Made by a program: the position numbers and the translations under genes
NCBI GenBank assembly: GCA_963920665.1
Contig: OY987263.1
Location: 35,514,547-35,578,546 of the forward strand
Origin: Straminergon stramineum
Taxonomy: Eukaryota > Streptophyta > Bryopsida > Hypnales > Calliergonaceae
Direction: 5' to 3'
DNA: 64,000 bases
The notes under the pieces: generated by a model
Database searches by the model: none
Told to the model about the DNA's origin: nothing
Seen by the model: only the letters and a program-made list of their open reading frames with translations
Part shown: one piece after another, positions 35,965 to 48,199 of the stretch
How positions within the stretch are numbered: position 1 is the stretch's first letter
Layout: each line of letters opens with the position of its first letter

Positions 35965-36193
35965 TTAACCCTGAAGCGCTCCAATGTCTATATTCTAGTT
36001 GATGAACAAAGGGCTTCAAGGCACTTTTCAATCCAACTAACTTCTCATTCATCCAATGTAATATTCGAATCGAAAGAAGACAACCATCCTTAATGACTGA
36101 ATTCATGAAATTTCAGTAAATCATATTTCTGTACAAAGATATAAGCAAAAATGTGCAAAAATTCAGAAAAGGATTGAGGCGTTTAGGGGTTAA
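35965..36193. mobile_element. Small TTAA-flanked MITE of a second subfamily
   Basis: TTAACCCTGAAGCGCTCCAA (35965) and GAGGCGTTTAGGGGTTAA (to 36193) enclose 221 bp. The right half (TACAAAGATATAAGCAAAAA, TGTGCAAAAATTCAG) matches the copy in the JASON-like gene at 53298-53523. Confidence 0.7.
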
Positions 36194-37670
36194 AGGAAGC
36201 AACTATTATTACAACATGGGTTTCCAACGAAATCAACATCTCCATTCTACAGTTGATTGTTATGAAGTTAGTGTTGCAGTTGGTAAGAAATAAGTACTGT
36301 GGTATCTTGGCCTTCACAATCATAGCACTAGCCTGTTATATCATCTGGAACGCATTTCATCTACTTGTACCTCAATTTTGAGAAATGATAAGAGTCTTTA
36401 GATCCGAGATAATTTTTCTTGTGAATGTAGATTTTTCATTTCCAAAACTGTGTTGTTTAGGGAGACATAGAAGTCTATATAGAGATTCCAACCATAGAAA
36501 GTAGAAGTGTATTTTCAATTGTTTTGGGATGTTGGACTTGGTGTCCATCCAATAAAGCATCATGCAATAGATTTTTGTCTATGTCAAAACACTTGATTGA
36601 AATGTTTGAACATTACATAACAATCTCATTAACCATATGCAGAAGTTGCAGACTAGAGTGGTCCAATGGATAACAAAGAATCCCTCTATGTAAGAAAAAA
36701 GTTTAGATGTTCATTCTTGGAATTATGTGTGAAAGGGAAGGTCTTACACAATAGTTTGACCTCCAATGAGTTGTTTTTTTCTTTTTGGCAAATGATCGAC
36801 AATGTACCAAAAAGGATGATTTCAATGGCAACTAGCTCATCCTTATAGGGTTACCCCCTTAAGAACCATGGGGGAGGGGGAGCATAGCTCTTGTTTTTTT
36901 TACTAGCTCTTGTAATTAGCATAATTCCTCATTGGTGTAGAATTTTTTTGATGATTGCCACTATTGAAATGAAAGAAGACTTGTCTCTTAGGGATTGAAT
37001 TGAAAGTGACCTTCAAAATCCTATACCTTCAAAATGGGCTTCATTAGTGACATAATCTTTTATCCCTTAAACATTCGGTATAGCAAGTCGTCTTACATCA
37101 ACTTTTCAATTTATTATAAAAAAACTTATAATGTCTAAGAGCTAAAGAAATGAATCTTAAGTATTTCCTTTCAATTACTATGTGTACATATTTTCTTCAT
37201 AACATGAGTTTAGTGATTGTTTGTTAGAAGTGCGATTTCAATGCTTTTGGACAAATTGCTATCTATATAAGAATCTCAAAAATATAAATACACCAACTTC
37301 TTTTAGTGGTCTTTGTAGTCTTTTTGTGATGCTCAGCTTAAATTTTATCTAGATGAAGGAAATGAAGAATCATTTATGTATTGCTTATCAAGATTCTTGT
37401 TTGTGTTAAATAATCATTCCTCAAATTCCAATGACTGATTGGAAGGAGTCCAAATCTAGAATTGAGATTCTTACAATGTTTATATCATATTCAAAATCTT
37501 ATTCAAATGATGCAAATAAGTTGGAAAACTTGTTCAACTTTCACTAATAAGACTTCTATTAGTAGATGACATTGTGCTTTAACTTTATTAGAATTTATTC
37601 AAATTTGCATGAAATTTCATCCAAATGTACAATTATGCCACTTGAAAATTGAAATGTGAATTGAAATATT

Positions 37671-38631
37671 ATCCCCTAAAGGTATTTGACTATGTTTTCA
37701 CCAAAAACGCTCCAAAACTGTCATCTCTAGTACAAGTACCAAATTTTAGAAAAAATGCATTTTTGGAAAAATGTAACCATAGGATCTTGTATTAAGATGT
37801 TTTTGGAATCTGTGGTAAAAATTTCAGAAATTTCCACCGTTTGGATTGCAAGATATTAGCATTTCAAGTGACAAAAAGTCATTTTTTGGCCCTGCAAAAA
37901 TCCGGGCAGATGCACTCCACAAGGTCAGATCGTTATGAAAAAATGTTCAAAATGGTTGTAACTCTTTGGATTCATTCTTCAAGTCATGTTGGCTACATGC
38001 TTGAAAAATCTTGAAAAATTTTAGATCATTTGGAATTGTACAACATATAGGAAAAAAATAGTAAGTTGTAAGAAGTAGAGAATGATTCAAAATATTAAAT
38101 TGTTAATAATTTATTTATGGAATTGAAAAATGCCAATTCCAATGGTGAAATTGTTGTAATAAACAATCTACACCTCACGTTTTTATTTCTTTCCAAAAAT
38201 ATTAAAAATTGAGTGAAATAAAGGTCTTCAAAGTTTATTTTAGAGTAGAAATTCCACTACTACCCACAAACTACCAACAACTAAAACTCTTCATAACTTT
38301 CATCTCATGAATCAAAATGGAATGATTCAAAGCTTTTCATGTATATAAAAATCAGGAAATTAAATTTCAAATCTTTATTTTTTTTAAAAGTGATTTTTAA
38401 AGAAGTTTTTTTTGATGCCTAGGCTACCCGCTAAGCAATGAAAACAACATATCATACAATAACTTTTTAACCATGTATTCAAAAGTTATGAAAATTTTTG
38501 GGTCTTAAAGCTACTCCTTGGGCACATGTTGTGTGAAAATTTCAAAGAAAAAAAATAAAAATTCCACTTGTAGTGAGCTGCCTGAAATCGCTATGTTGCC
38601 AAAAAACACCGTTTGGTCCTTTAGGGGTTAA
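37671..38631. mobile_element. TTAA-type MITE, about 0.95 kb
   Basis: TTATCCCCTAAAGG at the left (border TTAT) and GGTCCTTTAGGGGTTAA at the right. The interior has TTTGACTATGTTTTCACC near the left end, AACCATAGGATCTTG, GGAATTGTACAACATATAGG and GAATGATTCAAAATATTAAA. It is the same subfamily as 43802-44663. Confidence 0.7.
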
Positions 38632-38705
38632 TTTACAAGATGTTCTTTTTTTCAAATTATAGAGATTTCAAAAAATTATCACACATCAAGTTTTTAGACC
38701 TACTT

Positions 38706-39539
38706 TGAACCCCTAGAGGATCAAGGCCTTTTTTCATCAAAAACCATACATACATAGGATCTTGCATTAGCCTAGTGTAAAAATGTGTGGAAGAACTTTT
38801 ACATGTAAATTAAAAGATATTTGCATTTCAAGTGAACACAAATGCTTTTTCTTGTACCTTGCTTGACTAGATTATTAGAGTCTGGGTCTTCTTCTTTAGT
38901 TTAAATTTTTTGCACTATAAATGTTGATTTTATGATTTTTTACATTGAAGAATTGAGTTGAAGTCTAGAAAAAATATTAAAAAAAGAATTGATTTCATTC
39001 TTTACAAAATTGTTAAGCAGAAGTAGATATAAGATAGAACAAAAAAACAAAATTGTTAATAGATTTAGGATGGAATTGAAACACACTAATTTTGAATGTG
39101 AGATTGTTCTATCAAATAAACCAATTCTTATAGAACTTCTTTTTTGAAAAATTGTGAAATTTGAATCTAATATGATATTTTCTTAAAAAGTTTCTATGAT
39201 TGCCTATAAAACAAGATGCTCCATAACTTTTACATCACTAATCCAAATGGAATAAATCAAAGCTCTCCATATATAAATAAATATAGTCTATATTATGAGA
39301 AACAGAAAAAATTATTTCAAGGGTTTTATTGTTGTTGCCCGGCAAACTCTATTTTGTGTCTAGGGTGGCATGACTTTGCTCATGGGCACTTCCTGAAATA
39401 AACTTTATATTCCTAGAAAGATAATATTTTTTTCTATCTTAAAAGAAAGTTTCAAAAAATCATGCCTAAAATTGAGATCATATGAACCTACTTCAACTTT
39501 CATTAGTTCCCCAAAGAAACAATGGTTTATAGGAGTTAA
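38706..39539. mobile_element. TTAA-type MITE, left border eroded
   Basis: Left TGAACCCCTAGAGGATC and right GGTTTATAGGAGTTAA. The interior matches the VTE6 intron element and 27374-28242 (ATAGGATCTTGCATTAG, AATGTGTGGAAG, GATTGCCTATAAAACA). Confidence 0.55.
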
Positions 39540-39999
39540 CACAAAAAGACTCCGAAATGTATATCGTTGTTGAAGCTAAAGTTGAACATGGCTTACATGA
39601 ATCTCATTCAAATGAAGTAAATGAGGAGTCTAGCATTCTAAATTCTAGGATCAAGAAGAATTACATATTTTTTTCGTAAAATGTTTTGGATAGTAGAGTT
39701 TTAAATTTCTTGATGATATCTTCATGAATTAAAGAAAAGTTTGACTTCCCTCCAATGCTCTTTTACATTCAAATGTTAATATGTCCTTTGTACTCCATTT
39801 CTATTGAAAGGGGTTAGGATATGTTTATATTATTATCCTTTTAAGTGCCTTAGTCACTAGAAATATTCTTGTATCTTTATTTGTTTATTAGTTTTTTTTA
39901 AAATATTATTTTACAAAAAATTTTATAGTCTAAAAATTTAAATATCTCATTCTCATTTTTAATAAGATAGATGAGTCCATTAGGCAAATTCTTAGTCAT

Positions 40000-40185
40000 G
40001 GACCCAATTTCACTCTCTTGCATCTTAATGTAGTAAAAATTGCACCAAGAGTGGAATTGAGGTTCAAAGGTTTGGAATTGGGTTGAATAGTCACTGATTT
40101 CTAGAACACCACACTGTGTTCTTTCTATACATGGCAAAAGGTTCACTCTTTATTCTACAATCTCAAGGGACACATTCAAATTGCC
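40000..40185 (-). repeat. Dispersed repeat, copy 2 (inverted relative to 16695-16890)
   Basis: Read on the minus strand it gives CCAAACCTTTGAACCTCAAT, ACTACATTAAGATGC and GAGAGTGAAATTGGGTCC, in the same order as copy 1. Confidence 0.55.
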
Positions 40186-41202
40186 ATTGGAATAGAATAG
40201 AGAATGAAAAGTGACACAGTAGCATTCAAAAAGACAAGAATAGTCTTCCCCTAGGGTTCACAATGGGAAGCTATGTGATTTTACTTTGATTGTCTATGAT
40301 GGGTTTTTTTTAAGTTGCCCAAAATAAATGTAGAATATTCTTTGATTTTCCATTCTTTTACAAATTTTTTTGAATCCCATAAATGTGTATGCATTGTGAT
40401 GAAAAGGGTCTACAATAGGCTTCGGACTCCTTCAACATGAGCACAAAGCTTTCTAAGTAATAAGGAGACGAAACATATGCACAAAGGATCATCTTTATAA
40501 GACCAAATGATTATATGGTAAGTGCACCTAATTCGTATCCTTTTCTAAAACCACTCCCTATATAATCTTGCCTCAAATGTGTTATGTCTTTTTACAAGAG
40601 CCTAAGGTCATTTTTGGATGCACCAACTTTTAGTAGATTGAAAATTCACAATTTATTCATCTAGTATCCAAAAAATATATAAGAGGAGAATCTAGATCCA
40701 ACAAATGATTAGGCAATTTTATAATAAGAACATGCTAAATTATTTATTCAAATGCATTTTAGAGTAGAAACTCTAGAAAAAGTAGAGTGATGGTTTTAAC
40801 CACTCTTAAAATACATTGAAAGTAGGTACATAGTACCTAATTATGTGATTATGTAGTGGAATTGTGGATAACTAGGTATCTTTATGTAATTAGAGCACTT
40901 GTATATATTCATGCTCACCAAATTTGATAGACTAAAAACTTGCATTTATTTTTTAATAACAAAATTCTTGTCTCCAACCCTTATTCACTAAATGTACCCC
41001 ATAAATAGTCAATTCACAAACAATTCACAAAATTCATGATGGAATTCTACTACAACTATGTCAATCATCTCCAACATGCTCCCAATCCTTAGGAAGTTAT
41101 TTTAATTTGTTGTATGTGAAATGCAACATTTTCTCCCAAACTCACAAGAGAAACTATGTGGCTTATATGGGAAAGGTATAGGGTACTTTGAATGTGTTTT
41201 AA

Positions 41203-41471
41203 GCATTAAAGGGGATTTGAGGCCTTGGGGAGGGCCATTTCAAGCCTATTCCCTATGCAGTCCGGAAACAGTTGAATGATGTCAGGACAAAAATATGAAA
41301 AAATAAAAATTATGAGTTCTAAAATGCAAAAAGAAGTTGAAAAACATTTCATATTTTTTCTTGAGGTGGCAGTGTCGTGGCCACGTCAATCTACCACAGT
41401 GGCACCGCTCTTGTGTTCCCCGTAGCTTGGGAACTCGTAGTCTCCCAGAGGCCTCAAATCTCCTCTAATGC
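41203..41471. mobile_element. MITE with GCATTAAAGGGGATTTGAGG ends
   Basis: The right end CCTCAAATCTCCTCTAATGC is the reverse complement of the left with few mismatches. The element is about 269 bp and shares CATTARAGGR ends and GTTCCC / GGGAAC words with 21605-21897. Confidence 0.65.
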
Positions 41472-41842
41472 ATATCATTTCTTGCACTATAAACACTTAT
41501 ATCTTGTGATTGATAGTCAAATTTTTTGAAATTTCTTTCTCACATTTTCATACTAGTTTAGTGTAAGATCCTAGAGTTGGATATGTAATAGAAACAAATG
41601 TTTAAATTTTTCATTATTTGTAGTGAAATTGATAGTTTCAAGTGATTTTTGATGAAAAAGTTGCCTTAAGACTTTAGAGATTACAAAAACCCAAGATCAC
41701 TCGTTGGAAGTCAAACTAGTGTGTGCATGACCTCCCCATTTCATACAAAATTCCAAAGATGAACATCTGCACTTTTGTTTTATATAGAAGGATTCTTCAT
41801 CATCCATCGGACACTTAGTGTCAACATTGACATCATAGAATT

Positions 41843-42433
41843 ATCACCTAAGTACTCCAATGTCCACTTTTGGGATGACAATTAGATTGAAATTCAAGTT
41901 TCATCTTCATTATTGTTTTGATGAAAGTCATCCTAATTTGTAAAGATACTTCATGAAGTTGTTCTCCTATCTAATGGTTGGATTTGGTGTTATAAGAATA
42001 CATAATTTTCTACAATTACAAATGTACAAGTATGTCAAGTGGTTGACCAAGCCAAAATCACATTGACTCTAATTCAAAACGGGATTTGCCAAAATGAGGG
42101 CATAGATTTTTAAAACACATATTTCCAAAAATCACCATGTCAAGAGAACCTCATTTCAAATCCATTCCAATATATTGTATTTGAAATATGATAATATTTT
42201 TCTTATAATCAAATTTAGAAGGAATTTTGAAATTTCCCTTTCAAAATTTATAAAAAAATATTGATGACATAGCATTAGTGAACTTAACACCATACAAACA
42301 GAATCTACAACTCATAGTCTACACCTTTTATTTGTATATGAATTCCAGAATATTCTTCCAAATAGCATTTTCTAATGTTTTTTTTTCTTAAAATCGCCAA
42401 TTCTAGAGAAAACTCTGGATGTTTAGGGGTTAA
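41843..42433. mobile_element. TTAA-type MITE, about 0.58 kb
   Basis: Left TTATCACCTAAGTACTCCAA and right CTCTGGATGTTTAGGGGTTAA. The interior is not clearly shared with the other copies. The left border is imperfect. Confidence 0.45.
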
Positions 42434-43801
42434 TGGTGTGCTTACCTTAGATTAAAAAAATTCCTATGTATTTCTATTTCCCGGGATAAGAATTCCACAA
42501 GACTAGATTTGGACTAAGCAACCTAGCGCTGGTCCTAATAACGTCCTGTCAGACTGTCATGAATGAACGCCTTATAGGTGCACATAGTTTGTATGAATGT
42601 GCACCTATTTCTGTCCATAAAAAGTGGAAAAGTTTTCAACATGTAAGTTAGTAACTACCTTTCCCACAAAACATAAATTAAAATTAAAATTAAAACGTCA
42701 GCAAAGTTGGAAATCAACCTGCTGGTGAGTACAAAAATGACCCAAACAAATCCCTGAATGCAAGATATGAAGAAAATGCCACCTGAAATAAGTTACAGAT
42801 ATACCTCTAAAGTTATAAATGCCAAAAAAAATTCAAAGCAGAAAATGGCCGCGCCAAGGAACTACCTTATTAAAGCCTCAAAAAAACAGAACTAAAAATT
42901 CAAATTTTCCAGAGAATAGAATAGAATCTGACAGATGTATGAAACCCCAATAACTTTCTTAAGTAAGTTAAGCAGTAAATTAAAATAATACCTGATGAAT
43001 AGGAAGAAGCCCACACTAAAAAAATTAATGTCGTCACAGAAGCGTTACTTAATTATGGTAATTATGGTAATGGGGGTATTTTTTGAGTTTTACTTGCTAT
43101 TTTCCTTTGATTCCCATATCAGACCATTTTTTCGAAGTACTTAATCTACACTAAATAGTGAAATTAGGTTGCCTAAACAATTAGGTTGCTTTACCCCAAG
43201 AAAGTACTTTACGAGCTATCAAAGTCAACAAATATTTCTAAAAATATTTCCATTTGTATACATGGAGGTTCTTGAGTCCCAAATATTATAGTGATATGAA
43301 ATTCAAAAGTAGTTCATTCTTGTATAGTAACTGTAAATATTTATTTATGTTAAATGTCAAGAAATTAGTGAGGGGCAACCTAATTTCACTATTTGGTGTA
43401 GTTATTTTCTATATTTTTTTTCCTCTGGATAGAATTTTTATGGAATTCTAAATGTTTTATTTTCTGGTGTTTTCAAATGGCAATATTTTCCCCCAGTTCC
43501 ACCGGCTAACTTTCAAGTAAGTTTAGCTACACAGTTCTTCCAAACATTATATCAGTAGTCCTAAACCCTAAGCTTAGATCACATTGTAGGGGAACAACCA
43601 ACTTTAGGACTTATTAGTTGCTCAAATCCTTTCTTTTATTTTTATTTGATTGATTATTTTTTTGACTCTCCTTTTCTAGTTGGCTTTTTCTTCTTTTTCT
43701 TCTTTTGATTTTCTCATTTTCATTTTCACCTCAAATTCTAGAAAATTCTAAGTCATATTTTCGTTACTTTGGTAGCTACAATGCATATTTGGGATGAATT
43801 A

Positions 43802-44663
43802 TTAACCCCTAAAGTTCTATGACTATATTTCCACCGAAAACTTTAAATGCTCCAAAACTGCCATTTTTAGTTCAAGTACCAAATTTTTGAGAATTTTTTT
43901 TGACATATGTAACCATAGGATCTTGTAGTGTGTTGACTTGAGGACATGTGGTAAAAATTTAAAAAATTTCCACCGCATGGATTGCAAGATATATAAGCAT
44001 TCAAATTCATTGAAATCATTTTTTGGGCCTTGGGAAAAATAGGGCAGCAACACATCACAAGCTCACTTTTCTATGAAAAAATGTCAGAAATGGTGGTGCT
44101 TCCTTTAGATTATTATTTTTAGACAAATTGAACATACACTTGAAAAAATTCAGATCATTTGGAATTGTACAACATATAGGAAAAAATAGTAAGTAGACAC
44201 TAGTAGAGAATGATTCAAAATATTAAATTGTTCAGAATTTAGTTATATGGAATAGAAAAATGTCAATCCCAATGGTTGCAATATTGCAATTAACAATCTA
44301 CAACTTATGATTTTATTTTATTTTTAAATATTGAAAATTGAATAAGATAAAGGACTTTAAAGATTATTCTAGAGTAGAGAATTTATAACTATTCAAAAAC
44401 AAAAAAAATCCTCATAACTTTTGACTCATTGATCACAATGGATTCTCATTTGCCCAAATTGCCAATTTACCAAAAAAAAGTAACATTTAAGGCCATAAGT
44501 TTTGACTCATATTTTCAAATGTCATGAAATTTAGTGCATATGAAAGATATTCCTCATTCCCACCTATAAAAATTTGGGCCAAAAATATAGAAAACTCCAA
44601 TCATACATACCTACCCAAAATTACTATGTAGCCAAAAATGCATGTTGGTCCTTTAGGGGTTAA
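43802..44663. mobile_element. TTAA-flanked MITE, about 0.85 kb, both borders intact
   Basis: TTAACCCCTAAAGTTC at 43802 and GGTCCTTTAGGGGTTAA ending at 44663. The interior follows 37671-38631 closely (CTCCAAAACTG, GTAACCATAGGATCTTG, GTACAACATATAGGAAAA, GAATGATTCAAAATATTAAA). There is no ORF of protein-like composition. Confidence 0.75.
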
Positions 44664-44830
44664 CATGTTATTAAAAGATTCTATAAAATTTGGTTGAAGA
44701 ATAGCATATTCTTCCTTAGATTTATGAAGGTTGCTAAACCTCTACCAAAGATAGTAGATCTAAAGAAGGAATGTCTATTAGGCAAAGTCATGCCAAAAAA
44801 AGGGAGCCAAAAATTTCAAAAAGGCTCTCT

Positions 44831-45776
44831 TTAAACCGTAAAGGATCAAATGGAGTTTTTTGACAACATAGTGATTTGGGGCGCCTCATTAAAAATGGAA
44901 TTTTATTTCTTTTCTATGGAAATTTTGACAAAACTTGTACCCAAAGAGTAGCTTTAAGGCCCAATAGTTTTCAGAACTTTTGAATATATGGTTAAAAAGT
45001 TATTTTATGATATGTAGTTTTCATTGCTCGGTGGGCAGCCCGGGCAACAAAAAGACTTCTTTAAAAATCTTTTTCTTTTTAAATAAAAATTTTCAATTGT
45101 TTTTTTAGATTTATATCTACGAGGAAAGCTTTGAACCATTCCATTTTGATTTGTGAGATGAAAGTTATGAGGAGTTGTAGTTGTAGATAGTTTGCGGGTA
45201 ATTACAAATATCCACTCTAAAATAAACTTTGAAGACCTTCATTTAACTCAATTTTCAATATTTTTGGAAAAAAAATAAAAAATTTAGGTACACATTGTTT
45301 ATTACAACCTTACAACTATTGGGATTGGCATTTTTTGATTCCACAAATAAATTGTTAACAATTTAGTATTTTGAATCATTCTCTACTTCTTTCTACTTAC
45401 TAATTTTTTCTTGTATGTTGTACAATTCCAAATGATCTTAATTTTTCAGGCATGTAACCAACTTGCATAGAAGAATGAATCCAAAGAGTTACAAACATTT
45501 TGGACATTTTTTCATAATGATCTAACCTTATGAAGTGTAGTTGCCTGGATTTTTGTAGGGCAAAAAAGGGATTCTTGTCACTTCAAATGCTAATATCTTG
45601 CAATCTACAAGTGAGAAATTTCTGAAATTTTTTCCACATCTTCTCAAACCAGCTTACTCCAAGATCCTATGGTTACATGTGTCCAAATTTTTTTTCCAAA
45701 ATTTGGTAATTGTACTAGAAATAGCAATTTTGGAGTGTTTTTGGTGAAAACATAGTCAAAAACCTTTAGGGGTTAA
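44831..45776. mobile_element. TTAA-type MITE in inverted orientation, next to 43802-44663
   Basis: Left TTAAACCGTAAAGGATCAAA (eroded) and right AACCTTTAGGGGTTAA. The interior is the reverse complement of the 37671/43802 subfamily (GGTGAAAACATAGTCAAA at the right end, CAAGATCCTATGGTTACAT). Only about 170 bp separates it from its inverted neighbour. Confidence 0.7.
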
Positions 45777-47600
45777 ACCGCCTTATTTGCCATTGCATTG
45801 AGGAGATCCTCTTTTGGATTGGTGTAATTGCCAAGGGGGCATGAAATGGCAAAAAATATTAAGAATTAGTACTTTTCAACAAGGATTCTAAATTTTTTTG
45901 GTAAGACCTACTTTCTTGAGGTGGGTTTAAATTTTTCATAGCTCAAAATTTGAAAACTTTTGCTTCTCCGCAAGAAAAAGCGCACTCCATGTCATTTGAC
46001 CTTCTTGGAAATCCATGACCTTTATTTCATGGTGTGAAAACATTTCCAAAGACTTCTTGATTTCAATTAATCAAAAACTTGGCCCTCCCCCTCTAGATGG
46101 TTGTAAACCAGGGTTGAGGGACTCTTTCACAAATGCATTTGAAATGTGACTAAAGTGTCGAAAAGATGTTGGTAGTGCTATAATTGATAAAGGGTCTATA
46201 ATTGGTATGCCTATTTTGCCACGAGCAATCCCATTATTTACATTGGTGACCGCAATTACTCTTCAACTTCATGCTATTTCTTGTAGCAACATTGATTTGT
46301 CCTACTAATAAAGGGGAGAAATAATAATCACCTCACTATTTTGTGCCACATACTACAAAAATTATATTTGTTGGAGGATTGGTACAATATTGTAATAATT
46401 CAAACTACACTAATTCTTTCACAAGTAATGTGATTTTGATAAATTTATCTCACACACACTATGATAACATGAAAAATAAGGGCCGCCCTACTATCTACAA
46501 AGAATCAATGGTTGCAATAGTATTTTAACAAGCCCCTCCAATTGTTTTATTGCATGGTTGAATGCAAAGTCCCTTGGGGTTTGAGTATCTTTAGCAATGC
46601 AAAAATCAACAAGATGTAGTGATAAGTGGATATGAGATGTGTGTCAAAAAATGTAGAAGTAGTGATTATTTGAGAAGTATGATCTAGCAAAGTGGAGAAC
46701 CTATATATTGAAGGACTTTTGAGGGCTCACTATGCAATTATGATTTGGCAAATGAAACAAAAAAAACTATGGTCCCATGAATCTTTTGCATTGTTGGGTA
46801 GGGATAAATTTTAGTTCCCACTTCTTTTCCCCCCCACCATTTTCTTAATTGCAGGGTGTTTGGGAGGACAACATGCCATACAAAAATATATGCACAAATG
46901 ATTACCATAAAATTTTTTGTCAATATTTTATTCCACAAATTTCAAATAGAAAACAATCAAATATTACTAACTTTGCAAGCCCAAACCCAAAGCCTGCCCT
47001 TGTGACAAATCCACAATCCACCTCTTGACGCAACCACCCCTCCTTTTCTTACCCCCAAATTAGGAAAATACATATTTTCAAAATAGAAAAAAGTCAATTT
47101 TTTAACAAAGATATGTAGTACAAGTGTCACTCATGCAAACTTTTTGGAGTTGATTAGAAGATCTTGAGTGAGCAAGTCTCATTTAAGGTAGAAACACCCA
47201 AATGTAACAAGAGTTGTTTATGGACACCTAAAAAAAGACCTAATCCAAACGCTCGTGGACCCAAAGTAGACAAGTTGGGTTCCAAAGTAGACATGTGGGG
47301 TTCCAAGAAGTTGTCACTCTTCCAAGAAGCAACCAATCACCCACACTTAATCCAAGTTTAGAGAGTGTTGCTTTTGGGTGTTTCCATGCCCACTTTTGTG
47401 TTAGTCTAGTGTCCACAATAGGTGCATCTGCGAAGTACTTTTCAAAAATTCGTGTAATATTCATACAAGCTTGGAAAAATACAAAACCAATTTTATTGAT
47501 TTCTCGAACCATTTCCTAATACATGCACATCATTTTTTCCTGTATGCACCCTCCATATCAAGAGATCCAAAACAAGTGTTGCATTTGGGTGCTTCTACCT

Positions 47601-48199
47601 TACACTAATCCTTTAGGGATTGGAATTTTTCTCTCTCTCTACATACAAACATCATTTTAGCCCCCCCAAAGAACGGCTGCCCACCAAACAGACAAACCCT
47701 CGCTATCAGGGACGGAATCACGCTGACCCCCTGCACCCCCACAGATACCTGTCTCCCCATACCCGGCGGTTCTCCACCCGTCAGCTTCCCGTTTCAGCCG
47801 GCCACAGACAGCCCAACGGTCTGCTACTTCCCTCCAGGCTCCCCCCCCTCCCTTCCTTCCGTCACGCCCTGCGTGCGCGCTTTGAATGCAGCTCCCCGAC
47901 CCGAGTCATTTCCTGTTTGGTTCCCTTTCACGACCTTCGTGCCTCTCACATTCAAGCTTTTTCGAACTTTGGGTTCCAACTCTGTCTTGGTGGCATTCAA
48001 GCTTTTTCGCTGAATGCAGCCTCCCTTTCCTTCGATTTCTCCCCTTTGTGGGATGTTTTCGGGGTGATGTGTGCGAGGATTTCGGGATTTCGGGTTTGGG
48101 TTCCGCAGTGCAGCAGCACTGGACAGTAGTATTGGGGGTGGAAGAAGCATTCCTGGGTCCAGGAGGAGAAGGGGTGATTGAGTCCCTAATCCCTGGAAG
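47601..48199 (+). promoter_or_regulatory. GC-rich 5' region of the JASON-like gene
   Basis: Composition changes sharply from AT-rich spacer to C-rich sequence (CCCCCC tracts, CTCTCTCTCT at 47630) ahead of the ATG at 48200. Open frames on both strands here look like consequences of low stop-codon density. It probably holds the core promoter and 5' UTR; no TATA box was pinned down. Confidence 0.45.

Larger units (their letters stand above)
36194..47600. other. Second gene desert rich in TTAA-type elements
   Basis: No coding-like frame was found over 11 kb. Roughly half is accounted for by the elements listed at 37671, 38706, 41203, 41843, 43802 and 44831. The rest (39.5-41.2, 42.4-43.8, 45.8-47.6 kb) is AT-rich with no clear structure beyond the dispersed repeat at about 40000-40185. 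Confidence 0.5.
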
